From Excoecaria cochinchinensis (taxonomy: Eukaryota; Streptophyta; Magnoliopsida; Malpighiales; Euphorbiaceae): a stretch of DNA of 64,000 bases. The notes under the pieces were generated by a model. The model ran no database searches. It saw only the letters and a program-made list of their open reading frames with translations, and had not been told where the DNA came from. The stretch lies in the NCBI GenBank assembly GCA_947683425.1, contig CANTUQ010000007.1, positions 2,852,001 to 2,916,000 of the forward strand. The letters are read 5' to 3'. Positions 1 to 10,563 of the stretch are shown piece by piece (positions within the stretch are counted from its first letter, which is position 1; each line of letters opens with the position of its first letter). A program made the translations under genes and the position numbers.

Positions 1-2329
1 TCTATTGGAAGCTCAACTCTCTTTCTTTTCCCTTAGAGACGTTATTATTTTTTAAGAAACGTTGATTTCCTTTTATAATCCGATTCTTTGTAACTTATTC
101 CAGCTATCAACAAGAGTTGTCATTCTCATTCTCATTTTTCCTCGAGGCCAATATTGGAACATTGTTAACTTCTAATTACTACTCCTGCTTAATATGCAAA
201 TTTATCATTAATTTTTGATAAAAAGTGAAATATGTATTATAGTCTAAATTGTGTTAGAAAACGCATTTGAAATTAATGTTTTATGCTTTATATATGTAAT
301 ATCCAATCTCTAATTAGACTTTATTAATACATTCAAGTTATATTTTATATAGGAGTGTGATAAATCTAACCATTATACAAAATCAAATCAAACTTTGAGC
401 TATTTGTTTCTTGATTTATTTAGTTTGGCTTTATATAAAAGTTTCAGTTAGATTCTAAAATAATAACAACTAAATAAACTTTTAAAATGATTTTGTTTTG
501 GCATATTATTACAGTAATTAGTTCATATAAATTAGCCGTGTTTGGATGTAATAAGATTTAATGTTGAGATTGTCAAGTAATGTTATTCAACCACATTGAC
601 AATTTTGCCATCTATTTAGAAGATTGATACGATATTTTCTATATTTAACTTGAGTAAATAGCATATGCAAGACTCCTCCCTCGAGAAATAAGCTAATCTA
701 ACAACTGGAGAATGGCCATTGGCCCAAATTGAGGCGGGCCATTAGGAGTTAATGGGCCATGGTTCGACCCTAAATTACTCCTCCCAATGAGTCTGGGTAA
801 GAAAAATAGAATATCCATTTACATCCCTAATCAATTATTACAATCACCATTACAATAGTCAGAGAGTAATTTGCATAATTAGAGAGTTTGATGAAGAATT
901 AATGGTGGAACAAATATAACTTAATTAATTGAAAACATAAGTGTCACTGTTAAGTATCATGGATAAATAATAGTCATATTATTATTATTACTTTTTGACA
1001 AATTTCCAGGGAAAATAATTTCAAATCAAGATGTGAAGGTAGAGCATAAATTCCACATGCGTTGCACGAATAAAAGCAGACAATAAATTGCACGGATTTT
1101 ATTTGCATATTAGCAGTTTGTGTCTTCGTTGCATGTATGAAAGAAAGTACATTTTACCTTTCTTCTTACTTTTTTCAGAAAAAAAAAAAAAGATTGTGAC
1201 TTAAAAATAAATCTACTACTTCCTCCACTCAATTCCAAATTTACTTTAAAAAATATGAATTTAAAATGCTTTATTTTTAAAATTCGAAACCCAAATTAAG
1301 ACTATTTTAATCCTTGAGTTATAATGTTCTTATAATACACCATTTATTTCATTTTATGTGTTATTTTTGAGTAAAATTTAAATTCTATTTACTTGACATT
1401 TTTAGACTTTTAATGAAATTTTATTTTATTTTATTTTTCAATTGAAATTGATAAATTACATTTAAATCTGTGTATTAAATCGCTTAATTTTATCATAAAT
1501 TAAGTTTAATTAATAATACTTAATTCTAATAAAAATAACAAAAGACATATATAAAATAAAATTGAAGGAGTACTTAAAAAGTGCTAAAATAGGAGGGTTT
1601 CAACACAATTTTCCACGGCAATAAAATACATTTTACACAATTGTAATAATTATAAGATATTATAGCACTTTCTTCAATATCCGCACACATTTTTCTCCAA
1701 AAACAATTTGATGAGGAAAATATAATTTCGAGACAAACATTAAATATAAAATAATACACAGTTTCTAATATTAATATATGGATACAGACATATAAAGAGT
1801 GGACCAGGGAATTAAAAGGATTTAAACCAATTATAAGCAGAATGAAAGCAGAATCAGAATCCAATCCATAAAGAATTTTATAAAAGTAGAGTATAATTCT
1901 TTCTTTTACATGATTGCTTTGTTCTCTGCCAAAGTGTAAAAGGCACTTGACAATATACAGAAAAATACAACATTTCTGGGTTTTATCTCTTATTAATTAT
2001 TAATTATTCTTATTATTATTGGGTGTTGAAAATGAAAGCCTTGGCCCAGCTCATGCCCTTATAATTTTGCACCCAAAATCTCCTAAAATCTGCATTCAAG
2101 TCTTATGATTAAATTGTAGACATCAGGTTTCAACTCAACCTAATTTGGGCCTATGGCCCACATGTCTATTGGAGATTTTTCTTATTGGGCCAAGAATATC
2201 ATGCGACTGAAATATATTGTCATCTTTGTTTATGATGTATGAAAAAATTGCTCTGATTAATTTAATAAACATGAGCAATACTTAATTAAATCAGTATATT
2301 AGCATTTATAAAATAACAAAGAAAAATAA
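1..2329. other. AT-rich intergenic sequence
   Basis: No coding region, RNA gene or complete mobile element could be recognised. The sequence is AT-rich with many A and T runs. Short open frames here have no plant-like composition or splice context. It presumably belongs to the intergenic space before the DUF761 gene. Confidence 0.5.
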
Positions 2330-2660
2330 AAAGAGTGTTAAAAATAGTAGAAAAATGAAACAATGGCGCACACTTCTTAACAATGGCTGTCCGGAACCTA
2401 TAAATACAAGAGCTGTAAGACCAAAGGTCTCATAATTTCCTTGCAACTTTCTCTCTACATAATTGTCGCTTTTAATCTATTGTCTCACTGGCTAACTTAA
2501 TTTAGCATCGGAATGAGTCTCCGGGCATAGGTTTCAGCATCCAGGTTCGTCCTAACATACCCGATCATAATCTATTCCTTCAGGCACCGCTAAGTCCAGT
2601 GAAATAGATCACCAATCGCAACTCCGAATGGACATAAAGAATATTTTTCTTTTTCCCATA
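2330..2660 (+). mobile_element. LTR remnant (promoter/R/U5-like part)
   Basis: The segment has a TATA-like CCTATAAATAC near 2398. A pyrimidine-rich stretch follows, then ACTTAATTTAGCATCGGAATG near 2495. The solo LTR at 31793-32234 has the same order: TATAAATAG, CT-rich stretch, then ACTTAAGCTTCGGAGTGC. This is the usual appearance of the transcription-start and U5 end of a plant Gypsy-type LTR. No partner LTR, primer site or coding part was seen nearby, so it is called a fragment. The family assignment is inference. Confidence 0.4.
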
Positions 2661-3397
2661 AAAAGAAAAGAAAAAAAGGAAAACTGGTTAAGCTCAAATG
2701 AAAGTGCAAATTTACAATAAAGTGAGCAGAAGCTGCTCGTCAATGGGCATTTGATTTCATTGATGTCCTTCCACAGTGTTTTTCTTCTTATTTACTTTTG
2801 ATATTTTAATTAAATAAGTATTTCACATATCATGAACGAACTAAATTAAAATTTGACCCTTTTGATTAATTTTACAGTTATGAATTGCGACATTGGTGTC
2901 TTTTTCAATAGAATAAAAGAAAATGTTTTGTTATACTCTGAAAAATCTATTCATGCTTTTGGGAACGAACATAATCTAACAATTTTTGTACAAAACTTTA
3001 TTTGGCAAATTACTGAAATAATGGCATTTGCAATTTAAAAGAAAAAAGGGGAAATCGCATATAGAACTATCTATCACTGTAACGACTATTATTACATGAA
3101 TACGTTCTTATCGTTGTGTAAATTAAGCCAATATCTCTAATAACTAATAATTAAACAGCTTTGAAATCAAATGTATCGAGTGGTTCAATTGTTTAATAGC
3201 TTCTTTTTGTTGGGATATGGGTCGATAATGGCCTAATCCATGTCTTATAATTGATCGAACTTAACAGAAGGTCTCATTTCTATTTTTTCTAGCTATATTT
3301 ATTTATAGTTGTAAAAGAAAAACAAGAAGAGTAGCACTAAAGCTTATCCCAGATGTACAATCACTAAAGCGAATCCGACAATTAAAAAAGTTTATTG
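2661..3397. other. Intergenic, 3' flank of the DUF761 gene
   Basis: AT-rich sequence downstream of the minus-strand DUF761 gene. The part nearest 3398 presumably contains its 3' UTR and poly(A) signals. Nothing else was recognised. Confidence 0.4.
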
Positions 3398-4192
3398 TCA
3401 GCCATAATAATATGATGTTTCTTGAGCAGCCATCCATTTCTGCAACCTTAACTCTCTATAAAAACTTTGTATAAATTTCTCAGCCTCTATATCCACCAAC
3501 CGATCTTCACCACCTCCAGCCCCATTCCTCGCCTCAAATCGTGAGTCTGGTATCCTCACCTGTCTCCGTACTAAAGGTGATGCCCCACCTGTATCACCAC
3601 TTTCTGATGCCGCGCCATCTGCCCATATATAAGGTGGCACGTGGTAGTGAGCATGGTGTTTGCGCGAATAATGGGATTTGTGCCGACCTGCGTGGAGCCT
3701 GTACTTGTTGGATTGGTGCGTAGGACTACTGCTGCAGCTAAATTCATAGTCATGAGGAGAAACAAATGATAAGTCTGCATCACTCGGCCTACAACTTATG
3801 GGCGATACGAATGACATGTGCAAGTCATGTAACTGACAACCCAAATTTGACGGGTGATAATGGTTTTTGCGTTGGCTTGCGTGGAGTTTATACTTGTTGG
3901 ATTGGCGTGTTGGAGTACCGCTACAGCTGAACTCATACTCGCGAGGAGATACGAATGATAAGCTTGCATCACTAGACCTACAGCTCACGGGTGATATGAA
4001 TGACATATGCAAGTCATGTGACTGACACTTAAAACTGGAGTGACGGTCGAGGATGAGATCATTGAAGGCCTTTCCTAGGATCTTGCCTCGTTTCTTAGAA
4101 TTAGAGATACCCTTCTGGAAAGTGAAAAAAGCTGTGCGGATCATGTTAGATAGTTTCTTGGGTATGATTGTAGGACTATTTGGTTCTGTCAT
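3398..4192 (-). CDS. DUF761 domain-containing protein with an internal duplication
   Basis: Single-exon frame of 264 residues, ATG at 4192 to stop at 3398. The C-terminus (about residues 236-254, core AEKFIQSFYRELRLQ) matches the short acidic-hydrophobic DUF761 motif found at the end of plant proteins such as those annotated as Avr9/Cf-9 rapidly elicited protein 146. The basic N-terminus (residues 11-45) is also typical. The middle is unusual: residues 56-112 and 119-175 are near-copies, each beginning CQ.HDLHMSF and running through YEFSC and QSNKY. They are offset by 63 residues (189 bases), so a recent in-frame duplication is likely. The molecular function of DUF761 proteins is not established; some are stress or elicitor responsive. 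No signal peptide or membrane segment is seen. Family assignment is good; function is unknown. Confidence 0.85.
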   Translation of the reverse strand: MTEPNSPTIIPKKLSNMIRTAFFTFQKGISNSKKRGKILGKAFNDLILDRHSSFKCQSHDLHMSFISPVSCRSSDASLSFVSPREYEFSCSGTPTRQSNKYKLHASQRKNHYHPSNLGCQLHDLHMSFVSPISCRPSDADLSFVSPHDYEFSCSSSPTHQSNKYRLHAGRHKSHYSRKHHAHYHVPPYIWADGAASESGDTGGASPLVRRQVRIPDSRFEARNGAGGGEDRLVDIEAEKFIQSFYRELRLQKWMAAQETSYYYG

Positions 4193-4488
4193 CTTCAGAG
4201 AGGGAAGAGGATGGCCTATTTTCCGTTATGTGATTCTCTGTAGCTAGAGAGATTTTAGAGGTATATAAAGCGCAAAACAGGCATAACAAAATATTATTTT
4301 TTTTCCTTTTATTGTTTTAATCATTACGCTTTTGTTTTATGGTGTCTGCCCTTTCCGTTTCTAAAGGCTTGTAATTGTATTTCTCGATATCTGCGATAAA
4401 TATTTTTATGTTATTCCTATCTTTGTATTAGTTAAATATATCTTTAATATTGTGGATAGGGAACCTTTATTTTAGTCCTTACTTTAAT
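4193..4488 (-). promoter_or_regulatory. Upstream region of the DUF761 gene
   Basis: Immediate upstream sequence of the minus-strand DUF761 gene. Reading the minus strand, a TTTATATACC stretch lies near 4261-4270, about 70-80 bases before the ATG, and may serve as the TATA region. The rest of the segment is T-rich and unremarkable up to the hAT-type element. Confidence 0.35.
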
Positions 4489-5115
4489 TAGAGCCGTGCA
4501 AAATCGAACCGGAATCAAATGCATTTTGGTCTATTTGGTTCGATTTTTTCAGTTCTTTCGGTTCTAAACTGAAATTAAATTTCGGTTATTTCAGTTCGAT
4601 TCGGTTCTTAAGATTGTAAAACCGAAGGAACCGAACCGACCGAAGTTTTTTAAGCTCACTATTTTATATATATACTAAAACTAAATATACACTATACTTA
4701 TATTTATTTACATGTATATTTTTTAATTAAATTATATTAAATGTATTATTAATAAAAATTTATGTTGTATTTATTTTTAATGTATATTTTTTTAGTATAA
4801 TTTTGCTTAGTATTTATTAGCAAAATAATATGAAAAATTTATTTATTTTTTTCCTTTTAGTTATTTTAAATGGTTTTATTTTATTGAATATAAGTTAATT
4901 TAATTTATAAATTCATATAAGTTAAAAATCTAAAAAAAAAGCCTATATTTGTGAAGAACCGATTGGACCGAACCGACCGAAATTATTTCGGTTTATTCGG
5001 TTTCGGTCCTAAAAATTTCGGTTCTCGGTTCGGTCCTAAAAATTTCTAAATTTCGGTTCTCGGTTTATTCGGTTCGGTCCAAAACCGAACCGAACCGACC
5101 ATTTGCACACCCCTA
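4489..5115. mobile_element. hAT-type MITE with 8-bp target-site duplication
   Basis: The left end begins TAGAGCCGTGCAAA. The right end, read inward, begins TAGGGGTGTGCAAA, so the two are imperfect terminal inverted repeats of the form usual for plant hAT elements. The flanks are actttaat (4481-4488) and gctttaat (5116-5123), an 8-bp target duplication with one mismatch. Both subterminal regions are packed with short CGGTTCGGT/ACCGAACC motifs in opposite orientation. There is no coding capacity, so the 627-bp element is non-autonomous. Confidence 0.85.
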
Positions 5116-6413
5116 GCTTTAATAGTTTAATCTTAGAGATTTATATAAAGGATCAAATTGTGAAATGCAAAGTGTTCTTAAATATTTTTCATCATGCAAT
5201 ATTTTTATGGACATTAATTAAGACCGAAACGTTATTTATTAATTTCGGATTATTACAAACATTAAACACTAAATTCATTTAATGCAACATCAAACATCAT
5301 TTGTAACCTAGAAACATTACATATCAACGTAATTGAGATCTGATTCTAAGTTAGTTGGATTTTCATTGAGAAAAGAAGGGGAGAGGATTTGAAAATGAAA
5401 TTGAAATCGTGAATGGATGAGATTTCCCCTTCACTATGTGCTAACTCTTTTTCTTTTTCTTTTTCGTATTATATTAGAAAAATTAATAAAATATTTTTTA
5501 TCATTAGGCGTGCCGATAAAGTTGGCGGGAATGAATTAAACTAACTACCTGCAACGTGGCAGAAATAGACTCCAAACGGAGTCATTTACCGTTGATTTGA
5601 AACCCAATCCTCTGCCTCCTGATCTAAGCCGTCCAAGAGTTAGAAATAGTTTAGATATTAATTAAATAAATTAAATGCATGACCCTACTTAAAATTGCTT
5701 TCAACAAGTTAAGAAGGGGTTTTGCTTTATGTTAAAGGATTATTGCAGTATATATTTAATTATATGAATATAGTGCTGGAAAATTAAGTACAAAGCAAGA
5801 AAAAGCTAAATAATTAGTCTTATTAATTTCCTCTCTATATATATGTATATGTAGTGGAGCCACTAATTAAAGAAGTCAAAGAAATTACAAAAGTTAATTT
5901 TTAATTGGTTAAGTTAGGTATAATCTTTGCTTTAGCCCTACATTAGCCTACGCTTTCCAAACTTAAAATAATTATAGAAAATATGAAATTATTATTCTAT
6001 AAAATTAGTGGGTTTTGTAATGATGGTACGTAGAATCGAAATCCGAAGTGCTGATTTAAGCAATAATTAGTGAGCAAATGTCGGATAAGTGGAGTAATTA
6101 ATTAATTAATTAATTAAATTAAGCATATATTACAACTATCAACTTTATACGAGTTGTTTATGAGTCCAATTGCTCAAGCCGAAAGTGCACCCAAACTTAT
6201 CTTTGAATTTGACTAACTTCTGTTTGATTTTATTATATGCTGAATTGCTTCTGATGAGTATTTAACGAATTATTTATTTAATTATTGCAAAATTTATTAT
6301 ATTTGATCATGGAACCGAAATGGATCACAATAATAACATAAATTGTCCAAATCCTAATAAATTTAATTCGTTTCCCTTAACGCCCGCAAAAAGTGTAAGC
6401 TTAATTTCCTGCC
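5116..6413. other. AT-rich intergenic sequence
   Basis: No gene or complete repeat was recognised. The stretch lies between the hAT-type MITE and the broken lachrymatory-synthase-like copy. Confidence 0.4.
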
Positions 6414-6640
6414 ATGACTGAAAATTCAGAACAGAAATGGAACTGCAAGGTCATGACGGAGCTGAAAGGAGTAAAGGTATAATGGAGAGGTGAAAAGGTG
6501 CCAAAAATTTATGAGGATCTAGAAAGTTTAAGAGGGACCTTGCCTTTGGTCTGGCTCTAAGTAACGGCAGTCCAACATATGGTGATGTACAAGTTCCATG
6601 TAGTATTACCATGTAAGCATTTATGTGCCAGTTAAATGAT
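6414..6640 (+). pseudogene. Broken lachrymatory-factor-synthase-like copy
   Basis: An ATG at 6414 opens a 22-codon frame that stops at 6480-6482. Eleven of its first 20 residues match the start of the intact gene at 9588, including the shared E-N-S, K-W, K-V and E-L-K positions. Further weak echoes follow, for example a short frame around 6590-6620 (YKFHVVLP) resembling the intact gene's TFKVLP region. The stop, the loss of the central part and the short length show that it is not functional. It is best read as the decayed member of a tandem pair. The N-terminal match is clear; the extent of the remainder is uncertain. Confidence 0.6.
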
Positions 6641-8129
6641 TTTTCTGTTACCTCTATCGTTTATAAGCTAGTTTAGTTATAAATGATAAATTTTAGTGAC
6701 AATAGATAAAATTAATACATGGCTACTTTTCTTTTATTTCTAAATAATAGATTCGAGTTCTAAAAATTAAATATTTTTACATACTTAAAAAATAATATTT
6801 TACTTCCTTGATGAATTTGTACAATACGACTCTAAAAAAGTATAAATAAAATTAGTAACGGTTTAAAGTTTGAATAATGACTTCATGCACATGTCTTATT
6901 TTATTGATATATTTTATCTTTATAAAATTTAATTATAACTCATATAATCCGTCCAATCTATAGGTATCAAAATTTGGGAAGTTGAATTTCTGTAGTTGAT
7001 GCACCTTAAGTTCTTCCTCTTGGTCAATCCATTGGTTTAATCATGGCAGCCAAAAGGGTGATGATTGCAGTTGCAGCACTAATATGCACCGGCTTATTAA
7101 AAATAAAAACAAATATATATTATTTTGCATTCATCCATATGGTTAATATTGTGCACAACACTATATTCCATTCACTCCATAATTTAAAATGATGCAAAAT
7201 ATTTTAAAAAATGATGTCGACGCAAATCATCATACGGACTCAGCGGTTTTAAAAATGTGGGCCTCAATGAAATTCCAAGTTCGGAAGCATTTTTTTAAAT
7301 AATATTTTTTTAAAAAATTATTTAGAAAATAAAAGTGTTTTGACAAGTATTTGTGATTTTAGGGTGAAAGAAAATCACAATAATAGATTGCGGTTTTAGA
7401 ATTTGGAATCACGAATCCTAAAAATTTTTTTTACTCAAACAACAACAATTTGTTGTGATTTTAGTGCAAAAAAAAATTCTACTCTCATTAATGAAAAATC
7501 AGCCAAAATAGTGAGACAATTGAAAATATTTAATTTTTTTTTGCAAAATTTTGCTTTTTCTATTGAGAAAATGGGTGCAATTAAAGTTCTTAAAGGAAAT
7601 TCTTGACAAATTAGAAAAAAATTATCGTGCATTAAATAATTCATGATTACTATAATATATTGTTTCATGAAAATGTGCAAAATCAAGGCATTTTAAATTA
7701 ATAATCTTCGTCTTTTTACCAAATATATAATATTTCCTTGCAAAATATACAATTGTATCAAAATACACTTGCAAATTATACAATAAAAAAATTAAATACT
7801 ACTTTAAATTTATAATGCATATAAGGTAATTATTAAAAAAAATGAAGAATATAAATTTTGGAGTATGGAAGCCGAGCAATGGAGTTTTAGAAAGATGGAG
7901 AGAATAAATTAAAATTTTTTTTGGAAGATTAGAAATGGGAAGAGAGGAGAATGGGATTTATATTAGCTTAAAATACTGTTTAATTTTTCGAGACGTGTGA
8001 ATAACTGTTCGTGCGTGATGAAGTATTGGGAGGCAGGTATTAAAGTTTGCCGCGCCTGAAATGAATTTCTCAATTTATGGGTGACACGAATTCAAATCAC
8101 ATCACTAATTTTTTTTTTCTTTTTTTTAG
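6641..8129. other. AT-rich intergenic sequence
   Basis: No gene was recognised. The part around 7330-7600 repeats short phrases such as TGTGATTTTAG in both orientations and may be an eroded MITE, but no terminal repeats or target duplication could be fixed. Confidence 0.35.
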
Positions 8130-8329
8130 TGATAGCAATGCTATCATCAAATCCCACATCGGCTGGAGATGAGGTTGAAGTGGCTCTTATAAGGCCATGG
8201 ACACCCTCTCCCTGCATAGGTCTTTTGGGGTAAAGCCCCAGAAACAAAACCGTGAGAGTTTCGGCCCAAAGCGGACAATATATGCAGTGCCCGGCGTACC
8301 TCCCGATAAAGTTAGAAATGGCTTTATCA
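8130..8329 (+). repeat. USE/TATA-bearing repeat, copy 1 (shortened)
   Basis: The copy begins with a 17-base odd palindrome (TGATAGCAATGCTATCA) and ends GGCTTTATCA, matching copy 2 at 8459-8790 but lacking an internal block. It carries ATCCCACATCG (8151-8161) and TTATAAG (8187-8193) separated by 25 bases, an arrangement like the upstream sequence element plus TATA box of plant snRNA genes. It is much richer in G and C than its surroundings. It is probably a dispersed repeat family; no protein is encoded. Confidence 0.65.
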
Positions 8330-8458
8330 TTTGGTGTTTTTGTTGAGAGACGAGGAGTACGAGGGCCAGCGCCCGATCGGCAGCGCCCAAAGCGGCCAGT
8401 CCCGACAAGCGGCCAGCGCCCGAAGACGCCCTGAAGACCTCTTCGGGAGGGGGAATAG
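8330..8458. repeat. GC-rich spacer with short repeated phrases
   Basis: The sequence between the two USE/TATA-bearing copies. It contains repeated short phrases (CCAGCGCCCG, GCGGCCAG) that also occur in copy 2, so it is probably part of the same repeat family rather than unrelated DNA. Confidence 0.45.
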
Positions 8459-8790
8459 TGATAGCAATGCTATCATCCAATCCCACATCGGCTGGAGATG
8501 AGGTTGAAGTGGCCCTTATAAGGCCATGGACACCCTCCCCTGCGGAACAAAACCTTGAGGGTTAGAGGGCAGCGCCCGTAGCGGCCAGCCCCGAAGACGA
8601 CCCAAAGAGGACAATTTGTTAGCGGGTGCTCACCCTGAGCTATGAAAGCACTCAGCGGTCGAGTGGGCAAGCCCTCATGACCCCTAACACGCGTCCACCA
8701 AAGAACAAAACAGTGAGGATTATGGCCCAAAGCGGACAATATATACAGTGTCCGGCGTAACTCCCGATAAAGTCAGAAATGGTTTTATCA
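8459..8790 (+). repeat. USE/TATA-bearing repeat, copy 2 (332 bp)
   Basis: The longer copy of the 8130 repeat, bounded by TGATAGC at 8459 and TTTTATCA at 8790. ATCCCACATCG lies at 8480-8490 and TTATAAG at 8516-8522, again 25 bases apart. In dicots such spacing is characteristic of RNA polymerase III snRNA promoters (U6 type), while polymerase II snRNA promoters have about 10 bases more. A TTTT run, the polymerase III terminator, occurs at 8783-8786 near the repeat end, so a transcript of roughly 240-250 bases is conceivable. Transcription is inference. Confidence 0.65.
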
Positions 8791-9587
8791 GGTAGAATTT
8801 ATATTTTATTGAATATTTTTTTAGGTTGCCAAAGATTTTCACAGCTATTATTTAATTTTATATTTTCTTTTTCACCTATAAGTAGTTTTAAGTAATGTGT
8901 TAAAAAATCAATTTGCAATTTGCTTTTATTTGTCTATTTAAAAAATTTAATGTAAGATTTTTTTGATTTTCTTAAAAAAAATCATTTAACAGTAGTATAG
9001 AATGCAAACTCTAATATTTATTATCAGTAATATTAGATACATATCTGATTAAAAAATATTAAATAAATAAAAATACAGCAACAAACCATATGTACAAATA
9101 TATTTACAAATTAATTACTATTTAACAAATTAACAAATATAATATCTGCAAATTAATTAATATTCTATTTATAATGTAATTTTACAAAAAATTCAACAGC
9201 AATATATGTCTAAAATAAAATATTTATATTTACCTGAGTTTTATGTGCAAACTTTAATATTTTTTAAAAAAATATTAAAATTTTTTCTTTGCAAAAAAAA
9301 AAATGTAAAAACTATGGACCGGCAGCTATAAAAACTATTGTATCTGAACCCGGGAAAAAAAATGCAACTTTTACGGCTGTATTTTTATTGATCTGAGACG
9401 ATACTACAGCCGTCCACAAGACATTAACCCACAAAAAATCTCAAGCACTTTTCAAAACAATTCTATTTTTTAAAAAATATTTACGGCAGCAAATTCTTAT
9501 CTTCAGCGGCCGTTATCATTACTAGTAGTAATAATTAAAAAAGGGAGGAGTGGAAGCTCATCTCCTTCGCTCTATCCCTCTCCTCTT
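8791..9587. other. AT-rich upstream region of the LFS-like gene
   Basis: AT-rich sequence with a CTATAAAA at 9326-9333 that could be a distal TATA element. The last 50 bases before the ATG are pyrimidine-rich, as in many plant 5' UTRs. No other feature was recognised. Confidence 0.35.
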
Positions 9588-10088
9588 ATGGCAGAAAATT
9601 CGGGGCCGAAGTGGAAAGGCAAGGTCACGGCGGAGCTAAAAGCCATAACCGCCGACCAAGTATGGCCTTTTGTGGCGGATTTTTGCAATCTACACAAGTA
9701 TTTTCCTAATCTCGAAACATGTTACCAAGTAGAGGGCGAGCTTTGGAAGCCTGGCCTCGTCCGGTACTGCGCTACCTCCCCGAAGCCCTCTTCCGACGGC
9801 GTCGAGGAGACCTTCGTCAACTGGGTGAAGGAGAAGCTGGTGGCGATTGATCCGATCGAACGGTGTCTGAGCTACGATATTCTTGATAATAACTTAGGAT
9901 TCAAATCGTATGTGGCCACTTTCAAAGTATTGCCAGTCAACGCAGGAGATGGTCAACAGGGGTCCATGATCGAATGGTCATTCGTTGCTGATCCGGTTGA
10001 AGGGATGAGATTTGAGGATTTGGAATCCTATGCTGATTCGTGTCTGCAGTTCATGACTAAAAGTATTGAAACTTTGATTTCTTGTTGA
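9588..10088 (+). CDS. Lachrymatory-factor-synthase-like protein (Bet v1/START fold)
   Basis: Single-exon gene of 166 residues, about the length usual for this family. The fold is that of the polyketide-cyclase/Bet v1/PYR-like START superfamily. The N-terminal KWKGKV strand is followed by W26-P-F-V, the conserved K-Y-F-P-N-L-E-T-C (37-45), G-x-V-R-Y (56-60), an EET..W-V-K-E-K-L strand (73-84), and a C-terminal helix from about 142. In onion the enzyme turns 1-propenyl sulfenic acid into the tear factor using an Arg and a Glu. Candidate equivalents here are R59 and E73 or E74, a family-based guess. Outside Allium the homologues have no proven substrate, so the role is unknown. The protein is likely cytosolic, with no signal peptide. 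A decayed copy lies upstream at 6414. It converges on the hydrolase gene, with 475 bases between them. Confidence 0.88.
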   Translation: MAENSGPKWKGKVTAELKAITADQVWPFVADFCNLHKYFPNLETCYQVEGELWKPGLVRYCATSPKPSSDGVEETFVNWVKEKLVAIDPIERCLSYDILDNNLGFKSYVATFKVLPVNAGDGQQGSMIEWSFVADPVEGMRFEDLESYADSCLQFMTKSIETLISC

Positions 10089-10563
10089 TCTCATTGGATT
10101 GGCCTTTTTTCTCTCTCTTTTTTTACTGTGTCCTTATATATGGGATATGGTGATGAATGGCTGAACAATTTATAAATAATTTGAGATTAACCATTGCTGA
10201 GACGTTTATATAAAATTGTATATACACCTTTTGATATTATTTTGTCTAGACCCTATCCACTATCCTCAGTTCACTATGATTTAGACAGTGGAAGTTAACA
10301 AAATGCCTAAGAGCTGCTTCCTCTGATCAACATTTCGACATCTTTTCCGCTGTAAAGGAACAGCTAATAGTCTCCAGTTCAGTTGAATCCATTCTCGGCC
10401 TTGCCCCATTCTTGCGTAGTCATGAAATACTTATTAAGAGCTTTTTCGAATGTCCATCTATACTGAAGCCTTGTTTATATAATTACAAGTTCCACATACG
10501 CAAAATGCATAAATGTGGGTGAATAATTTCACCCTTCAAAATCAACAAATCATCTACCAATTA
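10089..10563. other. Convergent 3' region
   Basis: The sequence between two convergent stop codons. The left part probably holds the 3' UTR of the LFS-like gene and the right part the 3' UTR of the hydrolase gene. The two 3' ends are close and may overlap. No coding sequence was seen. Confidence 0.5.

Noticed and set aside
8187..8739. Frames of 60-99 codons across the GC-rich repeat
   Set aside because: GC-richness lowers stop frequency. The frames disagree between the two repeat copies, so they are not coding.
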